A stretch of DNA of 64,000 nt from Ailanthus altissimus (GCA_946807835.1 OX327697.1:13898001-13962000), one strand, 5' to 3'; counted from the stretch's first letter, positions 35,301-46,700 are shown. Numbers and translations are program-made. Notes: a model not told the origin generated them from the sequence alone.

Positions 35301-36190
35301 AAATTCAAGTTCAATTGAATTCAAGTTTGCTATTCTGAATTCAGAAAACAAAAAGTATAAAAAGTTATAAAATTAGTTGAAGTGTTATTCACTATTCAAT
35401 TTTTGTTTGCCTTAAGAGTGTAGTCTGCCAAACTTGTGCAATTCAGCCTAAATAAAACAATAACCTTAATTACATCAAAATTTGTATTTTCTTTTGTCCT
35501 TGTTTTCTCATATTTTATTATTTTCATTAAAACCTTATTCTCTTTGCTTATTAAATTCAGTATATTCTTTCATTTGTGTTTAACCCATCTCATCCTTAGT
35601 GATCTGATTTGTTGAGTTTGTATTATCGTAAGGAAATTTTGATTGACTTCATTTAAGTTAAATAAAGAACTAAAATAGGAGAATAATGAGTGAAAAAAGG
35701 CAAGAAAGTGTAAGCTCATAAGAGGGTAAAAGCCAAATTTAAAAAAACACGAGTGAGAGTGCTATCAGTCTTGATAGAAAACACGTAAGGGAGTGTTTAT
35801 GAGATTTTCTAACTTTGTTTGTAGGTTATTAAACATGCCTCAAGAAAATGATAAAGGTTGATCTAATGATGCTCAGAAAAAGATAGATTTCAAACTCTTT
35901 TATAAATCCTTAGAATAAAAATTTAATCGACTGGAATTGAGTTTTGATGAGTTTAATAAGAAAATAGATTAAGTTGAATCTAATTCACAAAGGGGGTAGC
36001 CACCTAAAGTTCCTAATGTGTAATAAAGAGAGAGAAATTCACTTAAGTATGATTATGAAGATGACTATAAGAAAGACCTAGATGATGATGATCATGCCTC
36101 TAATGTTAATTTAGGCATATTTAGGCGTAGGAATGAAGATAGAGAAGTAGATAGGGATATAAGATTGATAACAACTTAAGAAGCATTAAG
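35301..36190 (+). other. Leader and gag start region of element F
   Basis: No convincing PBS was found. From about 35,835 a broken plus-strand frame has charged, acidic coding-like sequence (DDDHASNVN near 36,090), which leads into the gag capsid region. Earlier bases are AT-rich. Confidence 0.45.
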
Positions 36191-37145
36191 ATGAAGATTC
36201 TATCTTTCCAAGGCAAAAATGATCATGAAGTTTATTTGGAGTGGGAGAAAAAAATGGAATTGATTTTTGATTGTCACAACTACTACAAATTAAAAAAGGT
36301 AAAGTTGGCCACCATATAATTTACTGAGTATGCTATTATTTGAAAAGATAAACTTGTTTTGAGAAAGAGATGGAATCATGAAAGACCCATTAAGACATAG
36401 GAAGAGATAAAGGCTATTATGAGGAAGCAATTCATTCCAAATCACTACTATAGGGACTTTATTTTAAAAGTTGCAAAGCCTTACTCAAGGGTCTAAAAGT
36501 GTTGAAGACTACTACAAGAAGATAGAAATAGCCATGATTCGAGGCAATTTGGAGGAAGACTGCAAAGCTACTATGGCTAGGTTCCTAGTTGGTTTGAACT
36601 GTGATATTGCAAATGTGGTAGAGTTATAACATTATGTTGAGTTGAATGACATGGTGTGCAAGGCTATAAAGGTGGATCAATAATTGAAGAGGAAAGGTTC
36701 CACACAAATTGTGCAGAATTCGAGTTCTTCTTCAACATGAAAATCGAATTGGAACAAAAAGGATAAAAAGCCTAATTTCAAACCTAAGGCCGAAATCTCC
36801 AAAAATAACAAAGATGGAGGCGCACCGAAAAAGGTAAATCTAATTTTCAACCTTTTAGAAATAGAGATATCAAATGCTTTAAGTGTTTGAGAATATGTCA
36901 TATTGCATCTCAATGCCCAAACAAAGAGTGATGATATTGAAAGATGATGGTGATATTAAGACCGAATGTGAGTGTGATGATGAGCTAATATCACATTTGG
37001 TGGATGCAAATGACATTGAGTATCTGGTTGATGATGTATTTTTGGTTTCAATGAGAGCTCTTAGCATGCCAATTAAAGAAGATGAGAAGTTACAACATGA
37101 TAACATTTTTCATACTAGATGCCATATCAATAATAAGGTTGTAGA
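36191..37145 (+). pseudogene. gag of element F with CCHC zinc knuckle
   Basis: It starts MKILSFQGKNDHEVYLEWEK, followed by MELIFDCHNYY, IKAIMRKQFIPNHYYRDF and MARFLVGLNCDIANVVEL, the usual gypsy gag capsid signatures. A Lys/Asn-rich linker and the zinc knuckle CFKCLRICHIASQC (about 36,870-36,911) follow. An open frame (36,883-37,149) continues with acidic sequence and HTRCHINNKVV just before the protease. Stops and frameshifts are frequent. Confidence 0.85.
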
Positions 37146-37810
37146 ATGATTATTGATGGGGGAGTTATACTAATGTGGCTAGCACAAGTTTGGTGAAAAT
37201 TTTGAATTTGACAACTTTAAAACATCCTAAGCCGTATAACCTACAATGGTTGAATGATTTTAGAGAAGTCAAAGTAAATAAATAAGTGCTTGTTTTATTA
37301 TAATTTGGGAAGTATAAAAATGAGGTTTTGTGTGATGTAATGCCAAGGCATGCCAGGAAAATTCTTTTGGGGTGATTATGGCAGTATGATAAACATATAA
37401 TTCATGATGGTTATACCAAAATAAACTCTTTTATACTTAGTGGAAAACCAATTACTCTTATACCTTCAATCTCAAGATAAGTGTATGAAGATCAAGTTAA
37501 GTTGAAAAGAGAGAGTGATATAAAAAAGAGTGGGAGTTTAAAAGCAAAAGCGGCCGAAAATAAATAGAGAGAAAAAGATATTGAAAAAGGAAATGAAGTT
37601 TTGGTTAATAAGGAAATAAAAGAGAAAAAAGAAGTGAATTTCTATGCAAGAGTGAGTGAGATAAAAAAAAAAGTTTTGTTTTTAAATCAACTTATAATTA
37701 TATTCATGTACAAAGAGGCCTGCTTTAGTATTAATGAACTTTATCCCTATTTGCCTAGTGTTGTTGTTTATCTTTTATATGAATTTGATGATGTGTGGGA
37801 GAATTGAGCA
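37146..37810 (+). pseudogene. Protease and linker of element F
   Basis: MIIDGG starts the retropepsin site. A one-base loss then shifts the frame, after which YTNVAST, LTTLKHPKPYNLQWLND and VLCDVMPRHARKILLG can be read. The LLG segment matches the LLGRPW-type end of the domain. The following open frame (37,601-37,807) is the Lys-rich linker to RT, with VNFYARVSEIKK and EACFSINELYPYLPSVV. It leads into the start of RT. Confidence 0.8.
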
Positions 37811-38116
37811 TTAAAATGGCTTTATATCCAAAACATCAATTCTAAATAAGTCGGCCTATAGAAGCAATCCCGAGGAGACAAAGGAACTTCAAAGGTAGGT
37901 TAGTGAACTCATAGAAAAATGGTATATGTGTGAGAGCATAAATCCTTGTGAAGTTCAATATTACTTGTGCCTAAGAAGGATGGGTCATGGAGAATGTGTG
38001 TTGATTGTTGCACCATCAACACTATCACTATAAAGTATAAACATCCCATTCCTAGTTTAGATGACATGCTTGATGAATTACATGGTTCTTGTGTTTTTAC
38101 TAAAATTGATCTTAAG
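37811..38116 (+). pseudogene. N-terminal part of reverse transcriptase of element F
   Basis: Broken frames give [47 protein letters not shown] and FTKIDLK, where the RT stops. The catalytic DD box and everything after it are missing because of an internal deletion joined at about 38,116. Confidence 0.85.
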
Positions 38117-38967
38117 CTATTTTTAGAAGACTTTATAGGGTAAGTTAGGAATTAAACTTTTATTTTCTATTACTTGTCATCCACAAACTGATGAAAAAAC
38201 CAAAGTAGTTAATAGGACTTTATCCATTTTGTTGCGTGCTATAATACAAAAGAATTTTAAAATATGAGAAAAAAAAATTTTGCATGTGGAGTTTGCAGAT
38301 AATAGGAGTGTGTATTCAGCAACTAAGTTTTCAACTTTTGAAATTATGTATGGTTTTAATCCATTAACTCCCTTGGATTTAACTCCTTTACTTATGAATG
38401 AATATGTTAATTAGATGGAAAGAAGAAAGCTGACTTTGTTAAATACATCCATGAAAAAACATTGCAAAATATTGAAATGAGAATTAAACAATGTACTAAC
38501 CAAGCTAATAAAGGGAGCAAGAAAGTTATATTTGAGTTGGGTGATTTAGTTTGGTTTCATATGACGAAGGAACAGTTTTTTGTTCGAAGGCATTCTAAAC
38601 TGCTTTCAATAGAAGATGGTCTATTTCAAGTGATTGAAAGGATTAATGACAATGCCTAAAAGTTAGACCTTCCTGGTGAGTATAATGTAAGTGTAAGCTT
38701 TAATGTTGCTGATTTGTGTCATTTTGATGTAGGTAAAAATTTAAGGACAAATCCTTTTTAAGAGAGGGGGAATGATGCGAATTAGGTTGCCAAAGTTTCA
38801 AAAGACCCATTCAGCATCCATAGGGGCCCAATAACAAGGGTAAGAACCAAGAAAATGAAAGAATTATTAAATGTAATAATTGAGCACATCTTAAATTTAT
38901 ACTTTGTTCAAGACACTAATATGACCAAATTTAGTACTCAAGATGATCAACACTTTGTCAATATCGT
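38117..38967 (+). pseudogene. C-terminal integrase of element F, reading into the 3' LTR
   Basis: It resumes inside integrase (FYYLSSTN..., equal to TTCHPQTD in intact relatives), then [67 protein letters not shown] and LDLPGEYNVSVSFNVADL. One frame, broken by a TAA (38,758) and a TAG, passes the LTR edge at 38,773 and continues with GPITRVRTKKMKELL to a TAG near 38,973. An LTR-overlapping C-terminus is typical of CRM elements. Confidence 0.8.
38759..38772 (+). other. Polypurine tract of element F
   Basis: AAGAGAGGGGGAA directly precedes the 3' LTR start TGATGCGAATT. Confidence 0.75.
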
Positions 38968-40319
38968 TGTGCGCTAGGGTAGCGGATTAGATTGAATAAT
39001 TCGATCCAATAAATTTCAGCAAAATAAGATAATTGTTTCGGGATCTCTCGGAATGTACATTTGTCAAGACTTAATTGTTAAGTACATCGTTTAATTTATT
39101 AACAAAAGTTGTTAATCAATAGGATTATGACAAATGGCAAGATCTAAGCCCTTCATTTTGTATCATGATATATTAATTAAATAATACAAAAATAGTTTTT
39201 GATTTATTTGATAATATTATTATATAGTTGTTAACCAATAGGATGGTGACAAATGGTAAAATCTAAGCCCTTCATTATATATCATGATATATCATGATAT
39301 ATTAATAAAATAATACAAAAATAGTTTTTAATTTATTTTATTATATTATTATATATATTTAATTCACTAAACATTATTTATATAATTTAGTTGTATAAAT
39401 ATTTGGCCATTATGAATGGTGGAGGATTTTTTTATATTACATGTATTAAAGTAGACCATTAAAATGAATTTTTATTCATTTTGATTCATTGATGGCCGGC
39501 CATCTCTTTGCAAATAAAGGGAACACTTTCTTAATTTATTGTTAATGTTTTATGCATTAAGGAAGTAGAGGGACCTAAACTTATTAATAATAAAATTGAG
39601 TGGGAGACCAGCTACAATGATAGTGGGGAGTGCACTTGATTTTGCTTGGCCATCATTTGAGAAAACAAGAATTGAATTCATTCTAGCTATGTGAAGGATT
39701 CGGCCAAGAGAGAATGAAAGAGAGAGAGAGAGAGATAAGTTTTGGTCTTATCTTTCCCTTTCAAGGAGTTGAAAGCTTCAAGGTGAAGTTATTTTGTTTC
39801 TCTTATTCTACATGCTTACAAAATTGTTAATAATAAAATAGAAAAACAATTGTTGTTGTGTAAGTAAATTGTTACTAACAAGAACAAAAGAAAACTTCAT
39901 CTTCTTCTCCTTTCATGGATGGCCATATTCATATTCCTATTTATGAAACAAATATTTGTATTTAAAGAGTTTGAATACAAGTTGCTGAAAATTCTAAAGC
40001 TACTATTCTAGCTCTATAATCCCACCAAACCATTATGGACTAGAATTGTTCAACATACACTTCAAGGTGAGCTCTTTACATGGATTGTTGAAGGACTTGA
40101 AGAATTTGTAAAGCTACTTTCATTAGGTGAGTGTTTTTATATAATTTTTTAATACAATTATTCATCATGTATAAATTTGTTTAATAGTTATACTTATGTA
40201 TATATGTGATATATATATTTAATTTGTTAAATTGGGTGTATTTGTAACATGCTTCCGTTGCATATAATAATTTTTAAAATTATGTATATACTCGTATGTC
40301 ACACACTCGATCACCAACA
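38968..40319 (+). mobile_element. Copia-like solo LTR inside the element F 3' LTR
   Basis: It begins TGTGCGCTAGGG and ends GATCACCAACA, with a copia-like U5 region (ATGCTTCCGTTGCATATAA near 40,250). The gypsy LTR breaks off at the left edge. A clear 5-bp TSD was not found, so boundaries are approximate. An AG microsatellite lies at 39,717-39,735. No open frame of note. Confidence 0.5.
39108..39355 (+). repeat. Tandem duplication, period 119 bp, inside the copia-like LTR
   Basis: Two copies start with GTTGTTAATCAATAGG (39,108) and GTTGTTAACCAATAGG (39,227). Both contain TAAGCCCTTCATT and TACAAAAATAGTTTTT. The second copy has an extra TATCATGA repeat. Confidence 0.85.
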
Positions 40320-40614
40320 CAATGTTATATTAGTTTGTATGAAAACTTTATATAGAGAGTCTATATGTGTATTGTTATTTAAAATTTAATGTATTAATAG
40401 AGCAAAGATACAATATCTTGTGAAGGAGAGCTTTCGATCAACAAAACGAGCAACAAGGACATTTTTTAAATTAGGGAGCCATAATGTAAGAAAGGAAAAT
40501 AGAGGGGACCAAATCACAAGACACATATTTGAAAGGGTAAAACTTAATTAATGACTCAAATTTCTCGATAAATCTTTTTCCAATTTGTTTCTAACAAAAG
40601 GAGTAGGGGGGCAC
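40320..40614. other. AT-rich spacer with no recognised feature
   Basis: No repeat edge, coding motif or RNA was found. It ends with GGCAC, the left TSD copy of the next solo LTR. Confidence 0.5.
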
Positions 40615-41600
40615 TGTTGTGTGATTTCTATAACACAAACTAACGCAAGTGCACGTTATCGCAACAAGTAATATATGATAAGTAGAGTGTCGATCCCACG
40701 GGGAATTGTTATTACTTGCTAAGTACTAAAATTATGTTCTCATATTCTTATTAAAGCTATTGGCAATTTAATGGTTTTAATATCTAAACTAACTAAACAA
40801 GAAATAATAATAATTACAAGAATTGAGCAAGGAGAACAATTGTGATAGCACAAATACTCAGATGCCTAGGATTATAATAATCCCTCAATACTTCACTTGA
40901 ATCCAACTACTCCCCTTAGAACTATTAATATGAATGTCAACCAAGAACTCTAATATCCTCACAAGCCTCTTTTGCAGGTCAAGTGAGTATATCTCATTCA
41001 ATTAACTATCTATATGTCTATGATAATCAAATTGAAATAAGATTCATTAAGTTCAAATTCTCTAAATGGTCATATATGCCTATGAGTATATGTCTATCTC
41101 ATATGAAACTCATGCTTTTACACCATGATCATACATCAATTTATCCATGGCCAACACAAAATTTCCTTTGTCAAGTTCATTAAGGTTCCCTAATCAATCT
41201 AATACATTTTCATGTAATTAGAAGCATTTAGCATAGAACAAATTGAACAATTCCATACCAATATGATAAATAAGGAAAAATAATCAATCCAAGCTACATA
41301 TTGAGTTCACATTGTAATCCTAGCAATAAAACTTAGTTCATAATTGAAAATATAATTTTAGAGCATCTAACAACATCATTATACATGTTGGAATCAACAA
41401 CAAATACGAATTTAAAGAGAAGAAGAAATTTCCCTTGATGCAATGGTGATGTTCTTCCTCCAAAATGCAGAAATTCTTCTTCTTCCCTTTGATTTTTGCC
41501 TCTTGTTGTTGATTCTTGCTTCCAAGACCCAAATGAAGTGTTTATTTTCGTGCTCTCTACTGCCCCTTTCCTCCTCTTCTTTCTTTGGCTAAACAATGGG

Positions 41601-41610
41601 TGTTTATATA
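41601..41610 (-). promoter_or_regulatory. Candidate TATA box of the family H solo LTR
   Basis: TATATAAACA on the minus strand lies just downstream of the GC-rich module. It is in the same relative place as CTATATAAACACCC in the 56,263-58,163 LTR. Confidence 0.55.
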
Positions 41611-41709
41611 GGTAGGGTTGCAAAAAGAGGACAAAAATGCCCTTAAGGAGTGCCCAGAATTCAGCACCGCGGCGCTGCGATTCAATGCCGCGGCGCTCAC
41701 TTTCTGCAA

Positions 41710-41807
41710 TTGGCGCCGCAGCGCTGAAATCCAGTGCTGCGGCGCTGCACTGTAGCAATTGGCGCCGCGGCGCTGAAATCCAGTGCTGCGGCGCTGCACT
41801 GTAGCAA
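41710..41807. repeat. Two tandem 49-bp GC-rich units
   Basis: GGCGCCGCAGCGCTGAAATC (41,712) and GGCGCCGCGGCGCTGAAATC (41,761) begin two almost identical 49-base units, each ending in CACTGTAGCAA. They are part of the GC-rich module of the LTR. Confidence 0.85.
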
Positions 41808-42032
41808 ACAGTGTACTGTTGCTACAGTACCACTGTAGCAAACAGTGCCTCCATTTGTATTTTTATCTCTAATGCTTCCATTTGCGTCCGTTTTCCGGTA
41901 TTTTTGCTCCGATAATGCTTCAACCTATAAAACAACATTAATATGCATAAATAGCCCAATTATTGAGATAAATTGAACAAATATCAAGTTAGAAAGATAA
42001 AATAGTTTATACAATTACGCCTTATCAGGCAC

Positions 42033-42589
42033 CTCCTTTACCACATAGTTAATCTGTTCCCATAATTTTGATTAAATTGATCATATAAATCTTTACTAAA
42101 AATTTCATCACAAACTTATTTGACTATAAATTACAGGATGAGCATTACTAATGATAGGACATTTTGCGATCAAATTTTACTGAAAAAAAAACTAATAGGA
42201 GTTGCAAAAATTAATTTGGTATTCAAAAAAATTGTAAAAAAATCAATATTATCTCAAAAATATATAATAGTTGTGAAATATAATTGTTGAACCAAGAAAA
42301 TATTTAGACATATGGTAAAATATATATTAGAGAAATATTTTAATCTAAAAGTTTAAATTGTTAAGTGAATTTAAATCTAGATTAAAACAAAGATAAGAAA
42401 GGGCCAATAAATGATATATTTAAGAAATAATTAAAAAAGGATATTGGTGTTTGAATATATGATTTTAACTTTGATATATATCATATTAAAGAAACTGTTC
42501 AACTCAAAAAGTTTAGTTTATTAGATGAAGAACCTATATTAACATTAAAAGCAAACGATGTTATGCTATTAGTTGGAAGGTCTTGTGAG
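42033..42589. other. AT-rich spacer with no recognised feature
   Basis: No coding motif or repeat edge was identified here. Confidence 0.5.
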
Positions 42590-42954
42590 TTCTTATATAA
42601 CTTGTTCCTTTGTATGAGTGACATGGATTTGGTCAAAGAAAGTCTTTCTCTTTTCATTTACTTATAAATCCAAATGTTGAAAGAGTTCTAGTTTCCTTCT
42701 CCTACCCGATGCTCTAACTCTTTATCATCTAACTTTTTTTTTCTCTTAGAAAAATTAGTTGATATGTTTGATTTGAGTATCAGAGAATTTTCATTCATGG
42801 AGCCCATCAGCGACTCTAACCATGTAATTGTATTGTAGATGTAGCATTTTTCATTTGTGGGTGTATGTCTTAATTTTGTAGTAGAGAACTCTTATATCGA
42901 CGTGTTCTATTATGATTTCGAGATGGTATATTATGGTTTCTTTATAGTTTAACT

Positions 42955-44213
42955 GGCGTATTAACATTGTCACCCTTTGAAGTTGGTATAAATTACATTT
43001 TAATGACAGCTTTACATTTAATTATACTACCACTTCTATTTAATTGAAAAGTTAAAATCACCCTCATAAATATATTTATTTATCATATAAATTATTAAAA
43101 TATTTTTAATAAGTGAGAACATTTTTATCTTTTCAATTAAAAAGAGAGAGTAATAGTATAATTAAAATTTAAACTGTTATCAAAATATAATTTATACCAA
43201 CCTCAAGCGGTGACAATCAGGGGCAAAATTATTGCAAGGCCTGGGGGGACCATGGCCCTCCCAAAGCCCTGCAATAATTTCTCAAATTCTCTTAAAATTT
43301 CATACGTAGTGGATTAAATTATCAATTTAAGAAAGTAGTTTATACTAGTATTAAAGATTTATTTTTTAATATATTATTTAATATTCAAACAATAACCCAT
43401 CTTTTTTATTTTAATGTCTTTCTCTAATAACAAATAATTTTTAATTTATAAGTGACTACTATTTTTATATTTTTTAACTTAATTATCTTATCTTAATAAA
43501 AATAATTTTATATTTATAAGTAATCCTTAATATAAAAGAATTTTATACTTATAATTTTTTTCTTAATATTGATGGAATATATCTTTTTTAATACAAAATT
43601 TTTTTATAGTTGTAATTTTTTTTTTGCATAGAATTTTTTTTTTCAATTTAACTTATATAAACAGCCTCATAATTTTGGCACACAGTATATTAGTGATTTT
43701 ATCTCCTCTTTAAATTTGCATTAAATCTTCCTATTCCTAACTCAAGGGTTAGGAAAAAAAATTATCCAAGAAATAAATAAGTTAGAATATTTTAAATTTC
43801 AATAATTTTATTTATATATTAGTTAGTTTTTGAATATTTTACTATTATAACTTTATATGAATTTTTTTATGAATCTTGATCTTTATACTTTTATTTTAAA
43901 TTTATTAATTTTAAAATATAAATTTTAATTTTACGAATATAATAATACATATTTATTGTTTAATATTTTTTTCTATGGGAAAGCTATATAATTAATCAAT
44001 TCTAAAATATTAAAAATTCAAAAATTTATACATCATCACCAATTTTTAAGATCATACTAGAGTTTTCAATAACATATTTTTTTTAATTCATTTATTATTG
44101 ACATAGAATAAAAATATTATTTTATTTTATTTTATTAAATTCAAAATTTTATATTAAGATTTGATCCTAAACTTCGAATCTTGGTTCCGCGCTAGTGACA
44201 GTGTTAGTACCCC
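42955..44213. mobile_element. MULE-type MITE split by a hAT-type element
   Basis: The left arm starts GGCGTATTAACATTGTCACC. The right arm, in reverse complement, starts GGGGTACTAACACTGTCACC. The inverted similarity continues through TTGGTATAAATTA for about 100 bases. A 10-base direct repeat TAGTTTAACT flanks the element (42,945-42,954 and 44,214-44,223). Without the internal insertion it would be about 274 bases. Confidence 0.85.
43218..44194. mobile_element. hAT-type non-autonomous element nested in the MITE
   Basis: It starts CAGGGGCAAAATT. In reverse complement its right end starts TAGCGCGGAACC, and both resemble a common plant hAT end. GTGACAAT (43,210-43,217) and GTGACAGT (44,195-44,202) form an 8-bp duplication with one mismatch. 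Placing the pieces together restores the inverted arms of the outer MITE. The 977-bp interior is very AT-rich without coding motifs. Confidence 0.75.
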
Positions 44214-44430
44214 TAGTTTAACTCGTTCCATGGTAATTTACCATAGTTAAATAGTGGTCTAACTCGTTCCATACTAGTTTATCTTGGTTCCAAATGGTTT
44301 TCACGTAAGGTAAAGACAATTATTTTTTGTTTTTCTTTTTTGCGGTGTGTATATATATATTGTATACTTCTATTGCATTTTCTATTATAACTTGTAATGA
44401 GCTTTTGTATTGACTTTTGAACGTACTCCA

Positions 44431-44789
44431 CATATAAAAAAAATGTTATTGCTGATCAAGATTTAAGTATCAACAATATTATTCAGATTCGTAACCAATA
44501 GCATGTTATAAATCTATAAAAACTAAGTAGAAATAATATATGTCATGCCTAATTAAAAATAGATAAAAATAAATAAAAAAAACGTAAGATCAAATTCATA
44601 ATTATTACTTTTTAGTTTATTTTTTATTCTATTACGATCGAGGCACACAAAATTGTTTTGGTGTTTGTTGGCATGTAATTGAGGTCCAAGGAACTGTGTC
44701 AGTGTTACTTTGGTGATAAATTGAGTTCTGTCGATGCTAGACCATGGGTTAGAACCTAGAAAGTCATGAGAGATGTATCGGTGTGACTC
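44431..44789. other. Spacer between the two AT-rich repeat copies
   Basis: The minus-strand open frame at 44,553-44,801 has no recognisable domain. No repeat boundary was seen. Confidence 0.4.
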
Positions 44790-46000
44790 TCCGTATAACA
44801 TGCATCTTCTTTGATACGAGTGACACGTGTACTTGACAAAGAAAATTTCTTTTCCTCTCCATTTATTTACAAATAAAGGAAAAAAATTAAAGGTAAAAGA
44901 CTTTTAATTTATCTCCATGTAATTAAGAATGGTAATTTGTATAAATGAATCGTGTTCGTATTTTATTAATATAGAGTATTAATAATTTTTTTTATAATTA
45001 TATATGATTCCTTTACATAAACGAATCAGATTCTGAAACATAAATTCGATTCGTTTAATGTTCAAATTACACGACACAACACGTTTAAATAAAATAGATC
45101 AAATTTAATTCATTTATATGATTATTAAAATTCGATTCATTTGCGATTATATTCGTTTAAACGAATTATAACACTCGATTCATTTACACGAAATATTCAA
45201 TTTATTTTATACAATTAAATACGTTTAAGTCACGATAAATAAATTTAAAATTACATCAAAATTTAAATATTTTATGCATCTAATAATAAATATTATTCTA
45301 AAGTACAATTAAATAAAATAAAATTCAATGTGTATAATAGTTTAGTAAGTAGAAGTAAGAAGTTTTAAATTAAGATTTTTATTTTTTAATTTTATAATTG
45401 AATTCAGGTCTTAAACAAATAAATTACGAATTCATTTATAAACAAGTCGCTAATTAATTTGTTTAAGTCAATAATAAGCTAAATAGTAATATGTCTTAAA
45501 CAAATTTGCGAATCATAGAGTTCAAACATATATTTGACATGATTAATAATTGGGCAATACAAATTTGACTTGTTTATTAATCATGTCAATTTAGTTATAC
45601 CCATATTTCTTTAAAATGTGTCAAATTTATATTAAATAACCGTGTCGTGATCTATTTTACCACCCTTACTCGCAGCCAAAATCCATTCTCTTGCTTATAT
45701 CTCTTTTCTCTCTTTAAAAAGTTAATTTATGATTGAGTGTTGAAGGTTTCCACCAATGGAGCCCATTGGCAAATTTAAATATGTAAATGTATTATATATG
45801 TCGCACTCTTGTGTTTGTGGTGGTATATCTTAATTCCATAATAGAGAACTCTTTATTTTAGAGTGGTTTGTTATAGCTCTAAAATGGTCTGTTATCATAC
45901 TTCAAATATGGTCTAACTCATTCCATGGGGGTTTAACATGGTCCCAAGGTGCTTTTGAGACTCAATTATTGAAGTTCAAATGGTTGTGAATATATTTTTC
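44790..46000 (+). repeat. AT-rich repeat, copy 2 (interrupted)
   Basis: 44,790-44,890 and 45,670-46,000 match copy 1 in direct orientation. A roughly 740-base insertion lies between them. Confidence 0.55.
44925..45668. mobile_element. Possible hAT-like non-autonomous element in copy 2
   Basis: The left end TAAGAATGGTAATTTGTATA and the reverse complement of the right end, TAAGGGTGGTAAAATAGATC, are similar inverted ends. Subterminal sequence is full of ATTCGATTCGTTT and GTTTAAACGAAT motifs. It interrupts the repeat copy exactly. No matching TSD was seen. Confidence 0.5.
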
Positions 46001-46700
46001 ATCCGTAGTTATATTTAGGCTTTGTTTAATTTTGAGGAAGTTAATACTATAAGAGATAGTGTAAGATTTTTTAAGTTTATTCAAATATAAAATTTTCAAC
46101 TTAGGTTTAGAGGAACCCAATTGAGTCATATAATAAGAATATATCCCGCTTTTGAAACAAATGAGAGATTGGTATGTCTTTCTTTCTATTTTAATTTATT
46201 TTATATTTTTAGTTTCTATTGTTTAAATAAAAGTATGTTGATGTTATATAACTAGTGAGGTTTCTTTTGTATGATTAGAAAGTATAAATATAGTGCTTAT
46301 AAGTTTTTCCAAACAAATATATTTTATAATATAGATTAAATGACCACGTTTTTTAGTATGAAAAGAGGTGAAAGAGGTGCAAAAAATTGCACATCAACTT
46401 GTGTCCAACGAGCTTGGCGCAAGAGGTCGGACGACACATGAATTGCAAGGCAATTCATGCTAGGCTTGTCAGGCGCAAAGACCAGGGCAATTTAAGCATC
46501 GCGCAGCCAATCAGGCTAGCATTGCTTGGTGTGCTAGGCGATATTGCGCAACCCTTTGCGCCAGAAGGCCAGGTTTATGTTTTTCATTTTTTTTTTGTAT
46601 TTACTAAATATAGTGTGACAACGAGATTTTTATGCCCACAATGATAATAAATGATATACTATTGGCATTCAAAAATGATCGATATGTATAGTTTTTCATA
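46001..46700. other. Spacer with a GC-rich island
   Basis: Mostly AT-rich, but 46,385-46,575 is unusually GC-rich with repeated GGCGCAA and TTGCGC words. The plus-strand open frame there (46,387-46,644) reflects the low stop-codon density of the island. No domain is recognised. Confidence 0.45.

Larger units (their letters stand above)
34173..38967 (+). mobile_element. Element F: decayed Ty3/gypsy retrotransposon, CRM-like, internally deleted
   Basis: Both ends carry the same LTR start (TGTTGCCAATCAGG at 34,173 and TGATGCGAATTAGG at 38,773). Between them are gag, protease, the start of RT and the end of integrase, all on the plus strand. RT after KIDLK, all of RNase H and the integrase core are missing. 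The 3' LTR is cut by a copia-like LTR at 38,968. The last coding frame continues into the 3' LTR, as described for CRM-clade elements, but the exact clade is inference. Confidence 0.78.
40615..42027 (-). mobile_element. Solo LTR, family H (B-related gypsy), with perfect TSD
   Basis: TGTTGTGTGATTTC to ACGCCTTATCA, flanked by GGCAC on both sides (40,610-40,614 and 42,028-42,032). On the minus strand it starts TGATAAGGCG, the same as the LTR at 56,263. It has a GC-rich module (41,640-41,830), a TATATAAACA core promoter (minus strand, near 41,601-41,610) and a long 5' UTR-like stretch. The open frames at 41,333-41,841 on the minus strand are this module and UTR, not a gene. Confidence 0.9.
42590..44430 (+). 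repeat. AT-rich repeat, copy 1 (interrupted by nested MITEs)
   Basis: Outside the insertion the parts at 42,590-42,954 and 44,224-44,430 resemble 44,790-44,890 and 45,670-46,000. Shared landmarks include ATGGAGCCCAT, the phrase TAATAGAGAACTCTT or TAGTAGAGAACTCTT, and GTCTAACTCGTTCCAT. No coding sequence was seen. It may be an old LTR or a duplicated segment. Confidence 0.6.

Noticed and set aside
36677..37106. Two minus-strand frames of 75-78 codons
   Set aside because: Antisense to the element F gag and zinc-knuckle region.
41333..41841. Three overlapping minus-strand frames, up to 141 codons
   Set aside because: They fall in the GC-rich module and leader of a solo LTR with perfect TSD. 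The overlapping frames have Ala/Arg-rich repeats that reflect the DNA repeats.
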